DNA from: Candidatus Niyogibacteria bacterium CG10_big_fil_rev_8_21_14_0_10_42_19
Lineage (GTDB): Bacteria; Patescibacteriota; Minisyncoccia; 1-14-0-10-42-19
Direction of reading: 5' to 3'
Length of the DNA stretch: 30,592 bases
Assembly (NCBI GenBank): GCA_002774705.1
Contig: PFCN01000023.1
Coordinates: forward strand, 1-30,592
Each line of letters opens with the position of its first letter. The first letter of the stretch is position 1. The notes beneath the pieces were generated by a model. It did no database searches and was not told where the DNA came from. It worked only from the letters and a program-made list of their open reading frames with translations. The translations under genes were made by a program, and so were the position numbers. Shown here in pieces: positions 15,123 to 23,045 of this stretch.

Positions 15123-15128
15123 GAGTTA

Positions 15129-15134
15129 ATTATA
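15129..15134 (-). promoter_or_regulatory. -10 box (TATAAT) of dnaE
   Basis: Minus strand TATAAT (15134-15129), perfect consensus, ends 6 nt before ATG 15122, so transcription should start at the A of the start codon. The -35 region is poor and there is no TG extension. Confidence 0.5.
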
Positions 15135-15313
15135 GAGAACGGCAGGTTTAAAGGCTAATGTATTTTTTTGGGCGGATTGACGTCTTTTTTAATAGACAAA
15201 CCAAATCAATAATTAAATTCATATATTTTTTAATTTTATTGTTGATTTTTTAAAAGAGATAGGGGTATTTTAGTCTTCATTTTTTTTTATTTTGTGTCGT
15301 AGTTGGTATTTTA

Positions 15314-15343
15314 TTGGGTGTGCATATATTAATCTGATAAAAT
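15314..15343 (+). promoter_or_regulatory. Promoter of the two-gene HTH/phosphoesterase cassette
   Basis: Extended -10 TGA-TAAAAT (TG 15335-15336, hexamer 15338-15343) with a weak -35 TTGGGT (15314-15319) at 18 nt. The predicted leader is about 65 nt and carries a strong Shine-Dalgarno, unlike the near-leaderless genes around it. Confidence 0.5.
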
Positions 15344-15400
15344 TTAATTAGAGATATTCGCTGATTCTTTGAAATTTGAAATAGGAATAACACAACCCGA

Positions 15401-15410
15401 AGGGAGGAAG
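15401..15410 (+). promoter_or_regulatory. Strong Shine-Dalgarno that fixes the TTG start at 15416
   Basis: AGGGAGGAAG lies 5 nt before TTG 15416. It is one of only two strong ribosome-binding sites in the window; the other is AAAGGAG before 16884. Confidence 0.8.
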
Positions 15411-15415
15411 CAGAT

Positions 15416-16873
15416 TTGTCTAAAAAAAACAAAAATAAGCGCAAAACCGTGTTGTGGGATAAATTGGGCGGCAAAAGCTTTCTTGAGCCGATAAAAGACG
15501 AGCCATTCGATAAGATCAGGGATCTTGTAAAAGAAAAGAGCGGGGTTTCTCCGTCCGATATGGCGATATGCCGGGCTTTAAAGAAATATAATCTTAAGCG
15601 TAACGGGTCCGAAAATAAAGCCGTGGTGGATTCTCCTAAGTTTAAGCTGGGGAAAACTATACAAAGAAAAATTTTTGAACACCTGCTTTCAGGCCCCATT
15701 CCCGTTCATCAGCTTTCGGATACTTTCGGTATTTCGAGAGAAGATGTCTACAGAGTATTTGAGATGATCCAGCAAGAAACCAAGTGCCGTTTCCAGTTCT
15801 CCGGGAATAATTCCGACAATCCTATAGTCAGATTGGTTCATGAGTATGATTCTGAATATCAGAATACTCCTGAAGTTGATCTGTACCGGTCGTGGGTTAA
15901 TGTCGGGTTCCTTTACGGGACGCTGATTGGTAGCAAGTGGCAGCAAATGGATGTGCTATATACTATTTATTATACGCTTGGGCAGGAAGAGCATGCTCAT
16001 CACGGAAGAAAAAGTGGTCTTAATTTTATGGTGCATTTGGGGGGCGCGGTTTTTGGAAAAATAACCCCGGCAAAACGAGAAGAAACTTTTCTTGATTTTG
16101 CAAGCGTGCGCGAGAGAAAGCAGATAGAATCAAAACTCGATAAATATGAGCGTCTTTCACAAATAAAAAATCTTTATGGGGATGATGATCTTACAAAAAA
16201 AGATATTGAGTTTTTGAATGATGAGAAAAACCTTATATCTTCCGCTCTTCCTACTCTTCCGTGGGAGGCCGAGCGGGATTATTTCGTGAAATGCTGGCCG
16301 GATTTTAAGAATCCTCCTTCACCGCTTGATCCGAAGAAACTTCGGCGATTTAAGACCCATTTTATTGCCGGAGGCGAGGAGCGTACTTTTGTGAAGGATG
16401 GCATTAACATCATCAAGTCCATTTGCGATAAACGGGACCATGATCTCAAGATTTCCGGGAATAAGTTCGCTTTTTTCCCGGTCAAAAACATTACTCTTAT
16501 GGTCACCAATTCTTTAAAGGGCACTTATCGCGGTTCGTACACAAAGGGTGCCAGAGCCCAGAATACCGCTGACGCCATAATGGCCGATGCCGAGCTTCTG
16601 GTCCGCCAATATGGGCTGAAAAGCGTTCCTGAGCTGATTGTGGTCGCCGGAGACGGGAGCGCTGTTGATTTCGGTCAATATGCTGGTATCCGTCTTATAT
16701 CTTTGCCGGTATTGAACACTTATTATAAGGACAATACCGCCGAAGGCGCGCCTAACTTCGGTTTTGTGTGGCTCCATATTCCTTTTGATCCGGATACCGA
16801 CAAGGTTATTCTTGAAGACGTCGAGTATCACTTTGAGGATCTGACCGAATATATCAGGATTCCGGGTTATTAA
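15416..16873 (+). CDS. Tandem-HTH protein with a degenerate metallophosphoesterase-like domain (putative pseudoenzyme)
   Basis: 485 aa, TTG start set by the Shine-Dalgarno at 15401. Not a family I can name. Residues 1-60 are basic with an HTH-like SPSDMAICRALKKYNLKR; residues 76-125 look like a winged helix (IFEHLLSGPIPVHQLSDTFG, SREDVYRVFEMIQ). From about 160 the protein can be laid over calcineurin-like phosphoesterases, with each metal motif replaced: SDTHLGS becomes YGTLIGS (D to G168, H to L170), HAGDIVDG becomes HLGGAVFG (D to G210), FITGNHD becomes FIAGGEE (N to G320, H to E321), the lone His is missing near 361-369, and GHxH becomes GDGS (413, 415). This alignment is from memory of motifs. 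The neighbour at 16884 keeps most of these residues, so the pair may form a catalytic/non-catalytic complex. Confidence 0.75.
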   Translation: MSKKNKNKRKTVLWDKLGGKSFLEPIKDEPFDKIRDLVKEKSGVSPSDMAICRALKKYNLKRNGSENKAVVDSPKFKLGKTIQRKIFEHLLSGPIPVHQLSDTFGISREDVYRVFEMIQQETKCRFQFSGNNSDNPIVRLVHEYDSEYQNTPEVDLYRSWVNVGFLYGTLIGSKWQQMDVLYTIYYTLGQEEHAHHGRKSGLNFMVHLGGAVFGKITPAKREETFLDFASVRERKQIESKLDKYERLSQIKNLYGDDDLTKKDIEFLNDEKNLISSALPTLPWEAERDYFVKCWPDFKNPPSPLDPKKLRRFKTHFIAGGEERTFVKDGINIIKSICDKRDHDLKISGNKFAFFPVKNITLMVTNSLKGTYRGSYTKGARAQNTADAIMADAELLVRQYGLKSVPELIVVAGDGSAVDFGQYAGIRLISLPVLNTYYKDNTAEGAPNFGFVWLHIPFDPDTDKVILEDVEYHFEDLTEYIRIPGY

Positions 16874-16883
16874 AGGAGAAATT

Positions 16884-18020
16884 ATGGTCAAGAAAAACAC
16901 ATCCTCCGATGATATGAAAAATCAACTTCTTGAACTTTTAAGGTTCTCTTCGCGCTCCGAAGGATTTATCGGGCGTCAACTTAAGACCGATCATAAGACC
17001 GTAAAAAAAATCATTACCGGGCTTTGCAAAGAAGGTCATCAGATAGAAGAAAGAAAAGGGTATTATTTTCTTGTGTTAAACCCTCGTTCGGAGTTCCATG
17101 TAATTTCGACGAGCGATCACGAATCACGTTCTGTCGCTACATCGAAGTTCCTTTTGACGGGAGATTTTCAGCTTGGCGCGAGAGACTCCCAGGTCCATCT
17201 TATCAAAACAATAGGCGCGGTCGCCAAAAAAGAGGGAGTTGACTCCGTGATCGTTGCCGGAGATATTTTGAACGGCATGCGTGTTTTTAGGGGTCAAGAT
17301 CGTGGTGAGAACAGAATAAACAATATAGACGGCCAGGAAGCTCTTGCCGTAAGTATTCTTGAAAACATCGAAGTTCCTACGGCTTTTCGCGACGGTAATC
17401 ATGAGGCGCCGACATGGATAGCTGTGGGGCACAATCCCATGTGGTCCGTGTACAAGGCTCTTGTTTACGAGAAGCAGAAGAAAAACTTTACTTTTGTTTT
17501 ACCCGCGCACCCTTATTATGAAGTCAACGGAATAATCGTAGAACTTGCCCATCCTTATAAAGGACAGACTCAGAAGAAGACATACGGTCCGATAAACGCC
17601 CTTACCAAGCGTTTGGGAAGTTTTACTATGGTGACCAGAAATAAACTGGACTTGATAAAGAGCAATATGCAAAATGGTGGCTCCGCTCTCGGGGGGTCTG
17701 CCGGAGGTTTGGGGCAAAATATAAAACCTCACATAAGAGCTATCGGCAACATGCACACCTGTGTATCAGCCATTCATGCCGGTGTAGCGTTCTATTTGGT
17801 TCCGTGTCTGCAGAAATCAACCGGATTTGAAAGAGCAAAGGAATTGTGGCATCAGGTCGGTATCTGGATAGTAAGTGTAAGTATAAATTCTTTGGGTCGC
17901 GTATGCGGAGTGACGAATAAATATATTCCGTGGGATCATTTGACTCGTGAGCATAACGAAGAAGAAATAGCGCTTCATTCCAGAATAGACGAGGAATGTG
18001 TCTTGAGACGACCGGATTAA
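16884..18020 (+). CDS. Winged-helix calcineurin-like metallophosphoesterase
   Basis: 378 aa. It starts 10 bp after the previous stop with Shine-Dalgarno AAAGGAG, so the two are translationally linked. Residues 10-66 form a winged helix (QLLELLRFSS, IGRQLKTDHKTVKKIITGL, then EERKGYYFLVL as the wing). The phosphoesterase core follows: LTGDFQLG (D94, Q96 where His is usual), VAGDILNG (D127), DGNHEA (N172, H173), LAHPYKG (H223) and IGNMHT (N289 where His is usual, H291). VFRGQDRGEN at 134-143 fits the family's active-site lid. Known: such enzymes cleave phosphodiesters with two metals. Two ligand positions are changed to residues that can still bind metal, so activity is plausible but altered. 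Substrate unknown; the winged helix suggests nucleic acid. Confidence 0.85.
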   Translation: MVKKNTSSDDMKNQLLELLRFSSRSEGFIGRQLKTDHKTVKKIITGLCKEGHQIEERKGYYFLVLNPRSEFHVISTSDHESRSVATSKFLLTGDFQLGARDSQVHLIKTIGAVAKKEGVDSVIVAGDILNGMRVFRGQDRGENRINNIDGQEALAVSILENIEVPTAFRDGNHEAPTWIAVGHNPMWSVYKALVYEKQKKNFTFVLPAHPYYEVNGIIVELAHPYKGQTQKKTYGPINALTKRLGSFTMVTRNKLDLIKSNMQNGGSALGGSAGGLGQNIKPHIRAIGNMHTCVSAIHAGVAFYLVPCLQKSTGFERAKELWHQVGIWIVSVSINSLGRVCGVTNKYIPWDHLTREHNEEEIALHSRIDEECVLRRPD

Positions 18021-18030
18021 TAAAATAAAT

Positions 18031-18057
18031 AAAAAGACGGCGAATAACCGTCTTTTT
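18031..18057 (+). terminator. Rho-independent terminator of the HTH/phosphoesterase cassette
   Basis: Stem AAAAAGACGG (18031-18040) with CCGTCTTTTT (18048-18057), 7-nt loop, followed by more T. It lies 10 bp after the stop at 18020. The following 18061-18240 is AT-rich spacer ending in the pcm promoter. Confidence 0.92.
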
Positions 18058-18225
18058 TTAGTGGGAAATATTTAGACCTTAAACTCTAAACACTAAACAA
18101 GTTTTAATAATTAAAATTCAAAAATTAAAACCCGGTTTCGGATTTAAAAATTTGGGCTTTAATATTATTTATATATTAGGATTTAGAATTTTGAGTTGTT
18201 TTTAATGGTTAAAACCCAATAATTT

Positions 18226-18234
18226 TGATATATT
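18226..18234 (+). promoter_or_regulatory. Extended -10 of pcm-mltG
   Basis: TGA-TATATT (18226-18234) ends 6 nt before ATG 18241, predicting a leaderless transcript. No Shine-Dalgarno is present. Confidence 0.5.
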
Positions 18235-18240
18235 TAGAAA

Positions 18241-18882
18241 ATGAAAGATTTGGTGAAAAGTCTTACGGATGCCGGGGTGTTAAAAACCCCATCTCTTATT
18301 AATGCTTTTTTGGCGATTGACCGAAAAGATTTTGTCCCGCAGATATTGCGAGGGGCGGCGTATAATGACGAAGCACTGCCTATCGGGGAAGGGCAAACAA
18401 TTTCTCAGCCCTATACCGTAGCTTTTATGCTTGAGCTCTTAGACCCCCAAAAAGGCGACATTATCATGGATGTGGGCTCCGGTTCCGGGTGGCAGAGCTC
18501 TATTTTGGCCTGCGTCGTAAGCGAGGGCGGGGCTAAAGGCGTGGTTTATGCCGTTGAGCTCCAACCGGCGATTTCCCGCTTTGGGCAGGAAAATGTCTCA
18601 AAATACGATCTTTTGAAAAAAGGAACCGTTAGGTGGTTTACCCAAAGCGCCTCCGATAAATTACCGGAAAGTGTCGTGTTCGATAAGATTATTGCCGCGG
18701 CTTTTATAAATTGTAAAGACAAAGATATTATTAATTGTATTCCGGAGTCATGGTCTAAAAAACTCAAAGATGGAGGGATAATCGTCGCTCCTATAGATTC
18801 CTCTGTTTGGAAATTCACAAAAAAAGGGGATAAGTTCGACCGAGAAGAGTACCCAGGGTTTGTTTTTGTGCCGTATTTGTAA
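18241..18882 (+). CDS. pcm: Protein-L-isoaspartate O-methyltransferase
   Basis: 213 aa, family-typical. It uses S-adenosylmethionine to methylate isoaspartyl residues so that damaged proteins can be repaired. Seen: AIDRKDFVP (25-33), YNDEALPIGEGQTISQPYTVA (41-61), which is the isoaspartate-binding signature, SAM-binding motif I MDVGSGSGW (76-84), YAVELQP, the pre-PP segment VRWFTQSASDKLP, and the C-terminal LKDGGIIVAPI. All key motifs are present. It is the first gene of a pair with mltG, which starts 2 bp after this stop. It has an extended -10 box directly before the start and no ribosome-binding site. Confidence 0.93.
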   Translation: MKDLVKSLTDAGVLKTPSLINAFLAIDRKDFVPQILRGAAYNDEALPIGEGQTISQPYTVAFMLELLDPQKGDIIMDVGSGSGWQSSILACVVSEGGAKGVVYAVELQPAISRFGQENVSKYDLLKKGTVRWFTQSASDKLPESVVFDKIIAAAFINCKDKDIINCIPESWSKKLKDGGIIVAPIDSSVWKFTKKGDKFDREEYPGFVFVPYL

Positions 18883-18884
18883 AT

Positions 18885-19937
18885 ATGATAAATTTTTCCG
18901 GAAAATTAAGATTAGCATCTTTTGTGGCGGGACTCTTTTTTTTTATTATTTTTCTTGTCCTTTATTCTTTATATGTCCCACCAACAAAATTCCCTTCAGG
19001 GGAGGTTTTTGAAATAAAAAAAGGAGAACCTCTAAAGGAAATATCAGGGGATCTCTATAGGGATGGGATCATACGTTCTCCTTCTCTTTTTAATGTAGTA
19101 GTGGCTTTTTTTTACGGAGAAAAGAGTGTTAAGGCTGGCGTTTATTACTTTAAAGAGCCATTTTCTTTAATGGAGATGGCCGGGCGCCTTACCGATACGT
19201 CATCGAGCGCCGATCTTTTGCCGGTTACTATTCGTGAGGGCGAAACACTTAACAAAATTGGAGCTATTTTTGAAAAGTGGCGTATATTTTCGGCCGTCGA
19301 TTTTTTGCGTCTTACCGGATTTTCCGCGGTAGGGGATTGGCAAAATAAACCTACCATTACCAAAAACCTAGAGCAACAGTTTATATTGCTTTCCGATAAG
19401 CCGGAACACGCGACCCTTGAAGGATATCTTTTCCCGGATACTTATTTTTTCCCGCCGTCTATTTCTCCCATTGACGCGATAAAAGTAATGTTGCACAATT
19501 TTGACCAAAAAATTTCTCTCGAGACGAGAGAGGAGATGGTGAGAAGAGGCAAGGGGGTTTTTGAGGTGATTATTTTGGCCTCAATTTTAGAAAAAGAAGC
19601 ATTCGATGGAGAAGACGGCAGGATAATTTCCGGTATTCTGTGGAAAAGACTTGAAATCGGCATGCCACTTCAAGCAGACGCTACTATTGTGTATGTATTG
19701 GATAAAAATACGCCCCTTACTCTTGATGATCTGGAATTCGATTCTCCTTATAATACTTATAAGTACGCTGGCCTTCCTTCGGGACCCATCTCAAATCCGG
19801 GTCTTGATGCCATAAATTCGGCTGTATATCCTCAAGATTCGTCTTATTGGTATTATTTGCACGACAAACAGGGTAAAGCTCATTATGCCGAAACTTTTGA
19901 GGAGCATAAATTAAATAAAGCCAAGTATTTGTATTAA
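18885..19937 (+). CDS. mltG: Endolytic murein transglycosylase
   Basis: 350 aa. MltG cleaves nascent glycan strands at the outer face of the cytoplasmic membrane and sets strand length. One N-terminal membrane anchor (about 10-30) is followed by the LysM-like region (VFEIKKGEPLKEISGDL) and the YceG domain: VTIREGETLNKIGAIF, LEGYLFPDTYFFP (178-190), ILASILEKEA (230-239) with the catalytic-type Glu at 236/238, GMPLQADATIVYV (259-271) and YKYAGLPSGPISNPG (292-306). All family motifs are in order. It is co-transcribed with pcm (2-bp gap). No terminator was recognised in the 185 bp before mnmA, which hold no convincing gene. Confidence 0.95.
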   Translation: MINFSGKLRLASFVAGLFFFIIFLVLYSLYVPPTKFPSGEVFEIKKGEPLKEISGDLYRDGIIRSPSLFNVVVAFFYGEKSVKAGVYYFKEPFSLMEMAGRLTDTSSSADLLPVTIREGETLNKIGAIFEKWRIFSAVDFLRLTGFSAVGDWQNKPTITKNLEQQFILLSDKPEHATLEGYLFPDTYFFPPSISPIDAIKVMLHNFDQKISLETREEMVRRGKGVFEVIILASILEKEAFDGEDGRIISGILWKRLEIGMPLQADATIVYVLDKNTPLTLDDLEFDSPYNTYKYAGLPSGPISNPGLDAINSAVYPQDSSYWYYLHDKQGKAHYAETFEEHKLNKAKYLY

Positions 19938-20105
19938 AATTCTCGGGTATTTTTTTTATGGTCCGGATCGAAGAGGCCCAGTTTTTAAAGAAATACCATC
20001 TACCCCAACATTCTCCGAAGTGCGCCTCGTTTAGTGGACATGGATAAAAAAACTGCCATATGTGCTTGCACATTACCTTCTACTCTTTTAAAAAAGTAGG
20101 ATTTG

Positions 20106-20114
20106 TGTTAAAAT
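20106..20114 (+). promoter_or_regulatory. Extended -10 of mnmA
   Basis: TGT-TAAAAT (20106-20114) ends 8 nt before ATG 20123. The predicted leader is at most 1-2 nt. Confidence 0.5.
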
Positions 20115-20122
20115 AATTTTCT

Positions 20123-21184
20123 ATGGGAAAGAAACCTAAGGTTTTTATAGCAATGTCGGGAGGAGTTGATTCAAGCGTGGCCGCTGCTCTTTTGGTTAAT
20201 AGCGGAAATTTCGACGTGGTTGGCGCGCACATGAAATGCTGGTCGGAGGGGAGTTATTGTACGAGCGAGAGGGACGCGGAAGACGCGCGACTTGTTGCGG
20301 CAAAACTCGGTATTCCATTCTATGTTTTTGATTTTGAAGAAGAATATCGGGGAAAGGTTTTTGGCTATATGGTAGATAGATATTTATCGGGAGAAACTCC
20401 CAATCCTGACGTGATGTGCAATAAAGAGATTAAATTTGGAATTTTTTTGAAAAAAGCATTGGAGTTGGGGGCGGAATTTATTGCTACCGGACATTATGTT
20501 AGATCTTTACGGACACCAGATGGAAAGGTGACCTTGCATCGCGCGATAGACTCGGGTAAAGATCAATCATATTTCCTTTGGACATTAACACAAGACCAGC
20601 TTAAAAGTTGTTTTTTTCCGATAGGTGACTATATAAAAAAAGATGTCCGTAAGATAGCCGAAGGACTCGGGTTGGCCACTTCCAAAAAAAAAGATTCCCA
20701 GGGGCTTTGTTTTGTGGGTGATGTTGATTTTTCTGATTTTTTGCGGAATGTTTTACCCCAGAGAAAAGGAGAGATAATTACCGTTTCCGGTAAAAAGATA
20801 GGGGAGCATGATGGGGTCGAATTTTATACTATCGGACAGCGTAAGGGTATAGGTATAGGAGGGGGTATTCCCTATTATGTTGCCGACAAAAATATTAAAG
20901 AAAATAAACTAATCGTGGCCGAGGGCCCGTATGATGGCAGTTTATTTAAAAATGAGACTACGCTAACGGACGTGAATTGGATATTGGGCGCTCCTCCTAA
21001 ACTTCCTTTGGATATAAATGTTATGATCAGATACAGGCAAACTCCTCATAAGGCCAGGATAACCAAAAAAGGTTCAAATATCTTGGTTAAATTCAAAGAT
21101 CCCCAGCGCGCGGTGACGACGGGTCAGTCGGCTGTATTTTATAAGGACGGTGAAATGCTTGGCGGGGGCGTGATAGTTCGTTAA
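20123..21184 (+). CDS. mnmA: tRNA-specific 2-thiouridylase
   Basis: 353 aa, normal length. MnmA activates U34 of tRNALys, tRNAGlu and tRNAGln with ATP and inserts sulfur from a persulfide relay. Seen: PP-loop SGGVDSS (12-18), the first catalytic cysteine C99 in NPDVMCNKEIKFG, TGHYVR (122-127), DQSYFLW (147-153), and the second catalytic cysteine C196 in DSQGLCFVGD. The C-terminal β-barrel domains (HDGVEFYTIGQRKGIGIGG; RYRQTPHKARI; VTTGQSAVFYKDGEMLGGG) are complete. With miaA it gives the window two tRNA anticodon-loop modification enzymes. The gene is probably monocistronic or runs on into alaS 43 bp later, which has its own -10-like box. Confidence 0.97.
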   Translation: MGKKPKVFIAMSGGVDSSVAAALLVNSGNFDVVGAHMKCWSEGSYCTSERDAEDARLVAAKLGIPFYVFDFEEEYRGKVFGYMVDRYLSGETPNPDVMCNKEIKFGIFLKKALELGAEFIATGHYVRSLRTPDGKVTLHRAIDSGKDQSYFLWTLTQDQLKSCFFPIGDYIKKDVRKIAEGLGLATSKKKDSQGLCFVGDVDFSDFLRNVLPQRKGEIITVSGKKIGEHDGVEFYTIGQRKGIGIGGGIPYYVADKNIKENKLIVAEGPYDGSLFKNETTLTDVNWILGAPPKLPLDINVMIRYRQTPHKARITKKGSNILVKFKDPQRAVTTGQSAVFYKDGEMLGGGVIVR

Positions 21185-21208
21185 TTCCTTTAAATTAGGC
21201 TCAATTTC

Positions 21209-21217
21209 TGTTTTAAT
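21209..21217 (+). promoter_or_regulatory. Possible extended -10 of alaS
   Basis: TGT-TTTAAT (21209-21217) ends 10 nt before ATG 21228; the hexamer matches 5 of 6. The region is AT-rich, so the call is moderate. Confidence 0.4.
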
Positions 21218-21227
21218 TAATATTATT

Positions 21228-23042
21228 ATGACCTCAAAAGAACTTCGTAAAATTTTCCTTGATTTTTTTAAAAAACGCGGGCATGCCGTTGTTCCTTCAT
21301 CTTCTCTTTTGCCGGATGATCCTTCGGTTCTTCTGACAACGGCCGGTGTTCAGCAATTTAAGCCGTACTATACAGGTGAGGCTGACCCGGTTAAAGATTT
21401 TAAGTCAAAAAGAACGGCATCAATCCAAAAATCTTTCAGAACGTCGGATATTGACGAGGTTGGTGATGAATCCCATCTTACTTTTTTTGAGATGCTCGGG
21501 AATTTTAGTTTTGGCTATAAGCCGGGTGAGCCGGTCTCGCCCAATGGGGGTTATTTTAAAAAAGAAGCAATAAAATATGCCTATGATTTTATTACAAAAG
21601 AATTAAACCTTCCTATCTCGTACGTTACTATTTTTTCAGCCAAAGAAAGATCATTTATTATCCCGACGGACGAAGAGTCTAGAGAAATATGGAAGGCGCT
21701 TGGAGTATCTGATGTGCGCGAGGAGGGGATGGATGATGTATTTTGGGGTCCTACGGGAAATGGGGGTCCTTGCGGGCCAACAACGGAAATTTATTGCCGA
21801 AATGCCTCCGGAAAGGATGTTGAGATCTGGAATATCGTTTTTAACGAATATTTTTTTCCTGGTTCGCGTGAAGAATTGCTTTCGGGTGTTTCCGGCAAAA
21901 AATTAGAGCCTCTAAAAACTCCGGGAGTTGATACCGGAATGGGTTTTGAGCGCTTGGCAATGATCGTACAGAACGTGCCGACTATTTTTGACACCGATCT
22001 TTTTGCTTTAACAATTAAGGCGCTCCCAGCCGAATTAACTGATCGTGTAAAAAGGATACTGGCCGATCATTTGCGTGGAAGCATTTTTTTGCTTGCCGAA
22101 GGCGTTCTTCCCTCAAATAAAGAGGCGGGTTATATTTTGCGACGGCTTGTCCGTAGATCACTGGTCTATGAAAATATGCATAAAATAGATCCGTATATTT
22201 TTAATTTCGTAATAAATTTAATTATTGATGAATATAGCGAAGTTTATCCGGAACTTATCCGTTCGAAAGACGCGATTGAGGCGGAATTTACAAAAGAACG
22301 GGATAAATTTTCAAAAACTCTTAAAAAGGGGGTCAGCGAATTGAATAAATTAAAAGAAAAAGGGAATATCACCGCTTCCGATGCTTTTTACCTTTACGAA
22401 ACTTTTGGTCTTCCTTATGAAATTATTAAAGAAATCGCGCAAGAAAAGGCGATAAGTCTTGAATATGGGGATTTTGAAAAGGAATTTAAGCGCCATCAGG
22501 AGGTCTCCCGGAAAGGCCAGGAAAAGAAATTCGGCGGCCACGGCCTTATTTTGGATACCGGAGAATTGAAGGCGGCAACAGAGGATGAGGTTAAAAAGGT
22601 AACCCGCCTGCATACCGCGACTCATCTTCTTCAGTCCGCGCTTCGCTCGGTATTGGGGGGCGAGGTAAAACAAATGGGTTCCGACATAACACCGGAACGA
22701 ATGAGGTTTGACTTCAGTTTTTCCAGGAAAATGACCCCAGAGGAGCTCGAAAAAGTTGAGCGGGAGATAAATAACGTGATTAGTCAAGACTTTTCTGTTA
22801 TAATGGAAGAGATGGTATATGAAGATGCCATCAAAAAAGGCGCTTTTGCCTTTTTTAAAGAAAAGTATCCTTCGCGTGTATTTGTTTATTCTATAAAAGA
22901 TAATAAGGGCGGTTTTTACTCTCAGGAGTTATGTGGAGGTCCGCATGTTAAAAAAACTTCCGAGATCGGAAAATTTAAAATAATAAAAGAAGAATCCGTC
23001 GGAGCGGGCACGCGTAGGATAAGAGCGGTAATTGAACTATAA
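21228..23042 (+). CDS. alaS: Alanyl-tRNA synthetase lacking the C-terminal (C-Ala) domain
   Basis: 604 aa versus about 875 in E. coli. It charges tRNAAla and hydrolyses mischarged products. The N-terminal catalytic and tRNA-recognition part is complete (motif 1 region KKRGHAVVPSSSLLP, motif 2 TFFEMLGNFSFG, FWGPTGNGGPCGP, PGVDTGMGFERLA). The editing domain is present with its zinc ligands (HTATH in LHTATHLLQS; C and H in ELCGGPHVKKTSEI) and ends at KEESVGAGTRRIRAV. The DHHA1/C-Ala oligomerisation domain is missing. The next gene begins 3 bp after the stop, so no frameshifted remainder exists: the truncation is genuine. Such short AlaRS forms are expected in reduced CPR genomes. Confidence 0.96.
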   Translation: MTSKELRKIFLDFFKKRGHAVVPSSSLLPDDPSVLLTTAGVQQFKPYYTGEADPVKDFKSKRTASIQKSFRTSDIDEVGDESHLTFFEMLGNFSFGYKPGEPVSPNGGYFKKEAIKYAYDFITKELNLPISYVTIFSAKERSFIIPTDEESREIWKALGVSDVREEGMDDVFWGPTGNGGPCGPTTEIYCRNASGKDVEIWNIVFNEYFFPGSREELLSGVSGKKLEPLKTPGVDTGMGFERLAMIVQNVPTIFDTDLFALTIKALPAELTDRVKRILADHLRGSIFLLAEGVLPSNKEAGYILRRLVRRSLVYENMHKIDPYIFNFVINLIIDEYSEVYPELIRSKDAIEAEFTKERDKFSKTLKKGVSELNKLKEKGNITASDAFYLYETFGLPYEIIKEIAQEKAISLEYGDFEKEFKRHQEVSRKGQEKKFGGHGLILDTGELKAATEDEVKKVTRLHTATHLLQSALRSVLGGEVKQMGSDITPERMRFDFSFSRKMTPEELEKVEREINNVISQDFSVIMEEMVYEDAIKKGAFAFFKEKYPSRVFVYSIKDNKGGFYSQELCGGPHVKKTSEIGKFKIIKEESVGAGTRRIRAVIEL

Positions 23043-23045
23043 AAA

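Noticed and set aside
20080..20099. Hairpin CTACT/AGTAG upstream of mnmA as a terminator for mltG
   Set aside because: The stem is AT-rich with an internal mismatch and no T-run follows on the plus strand.
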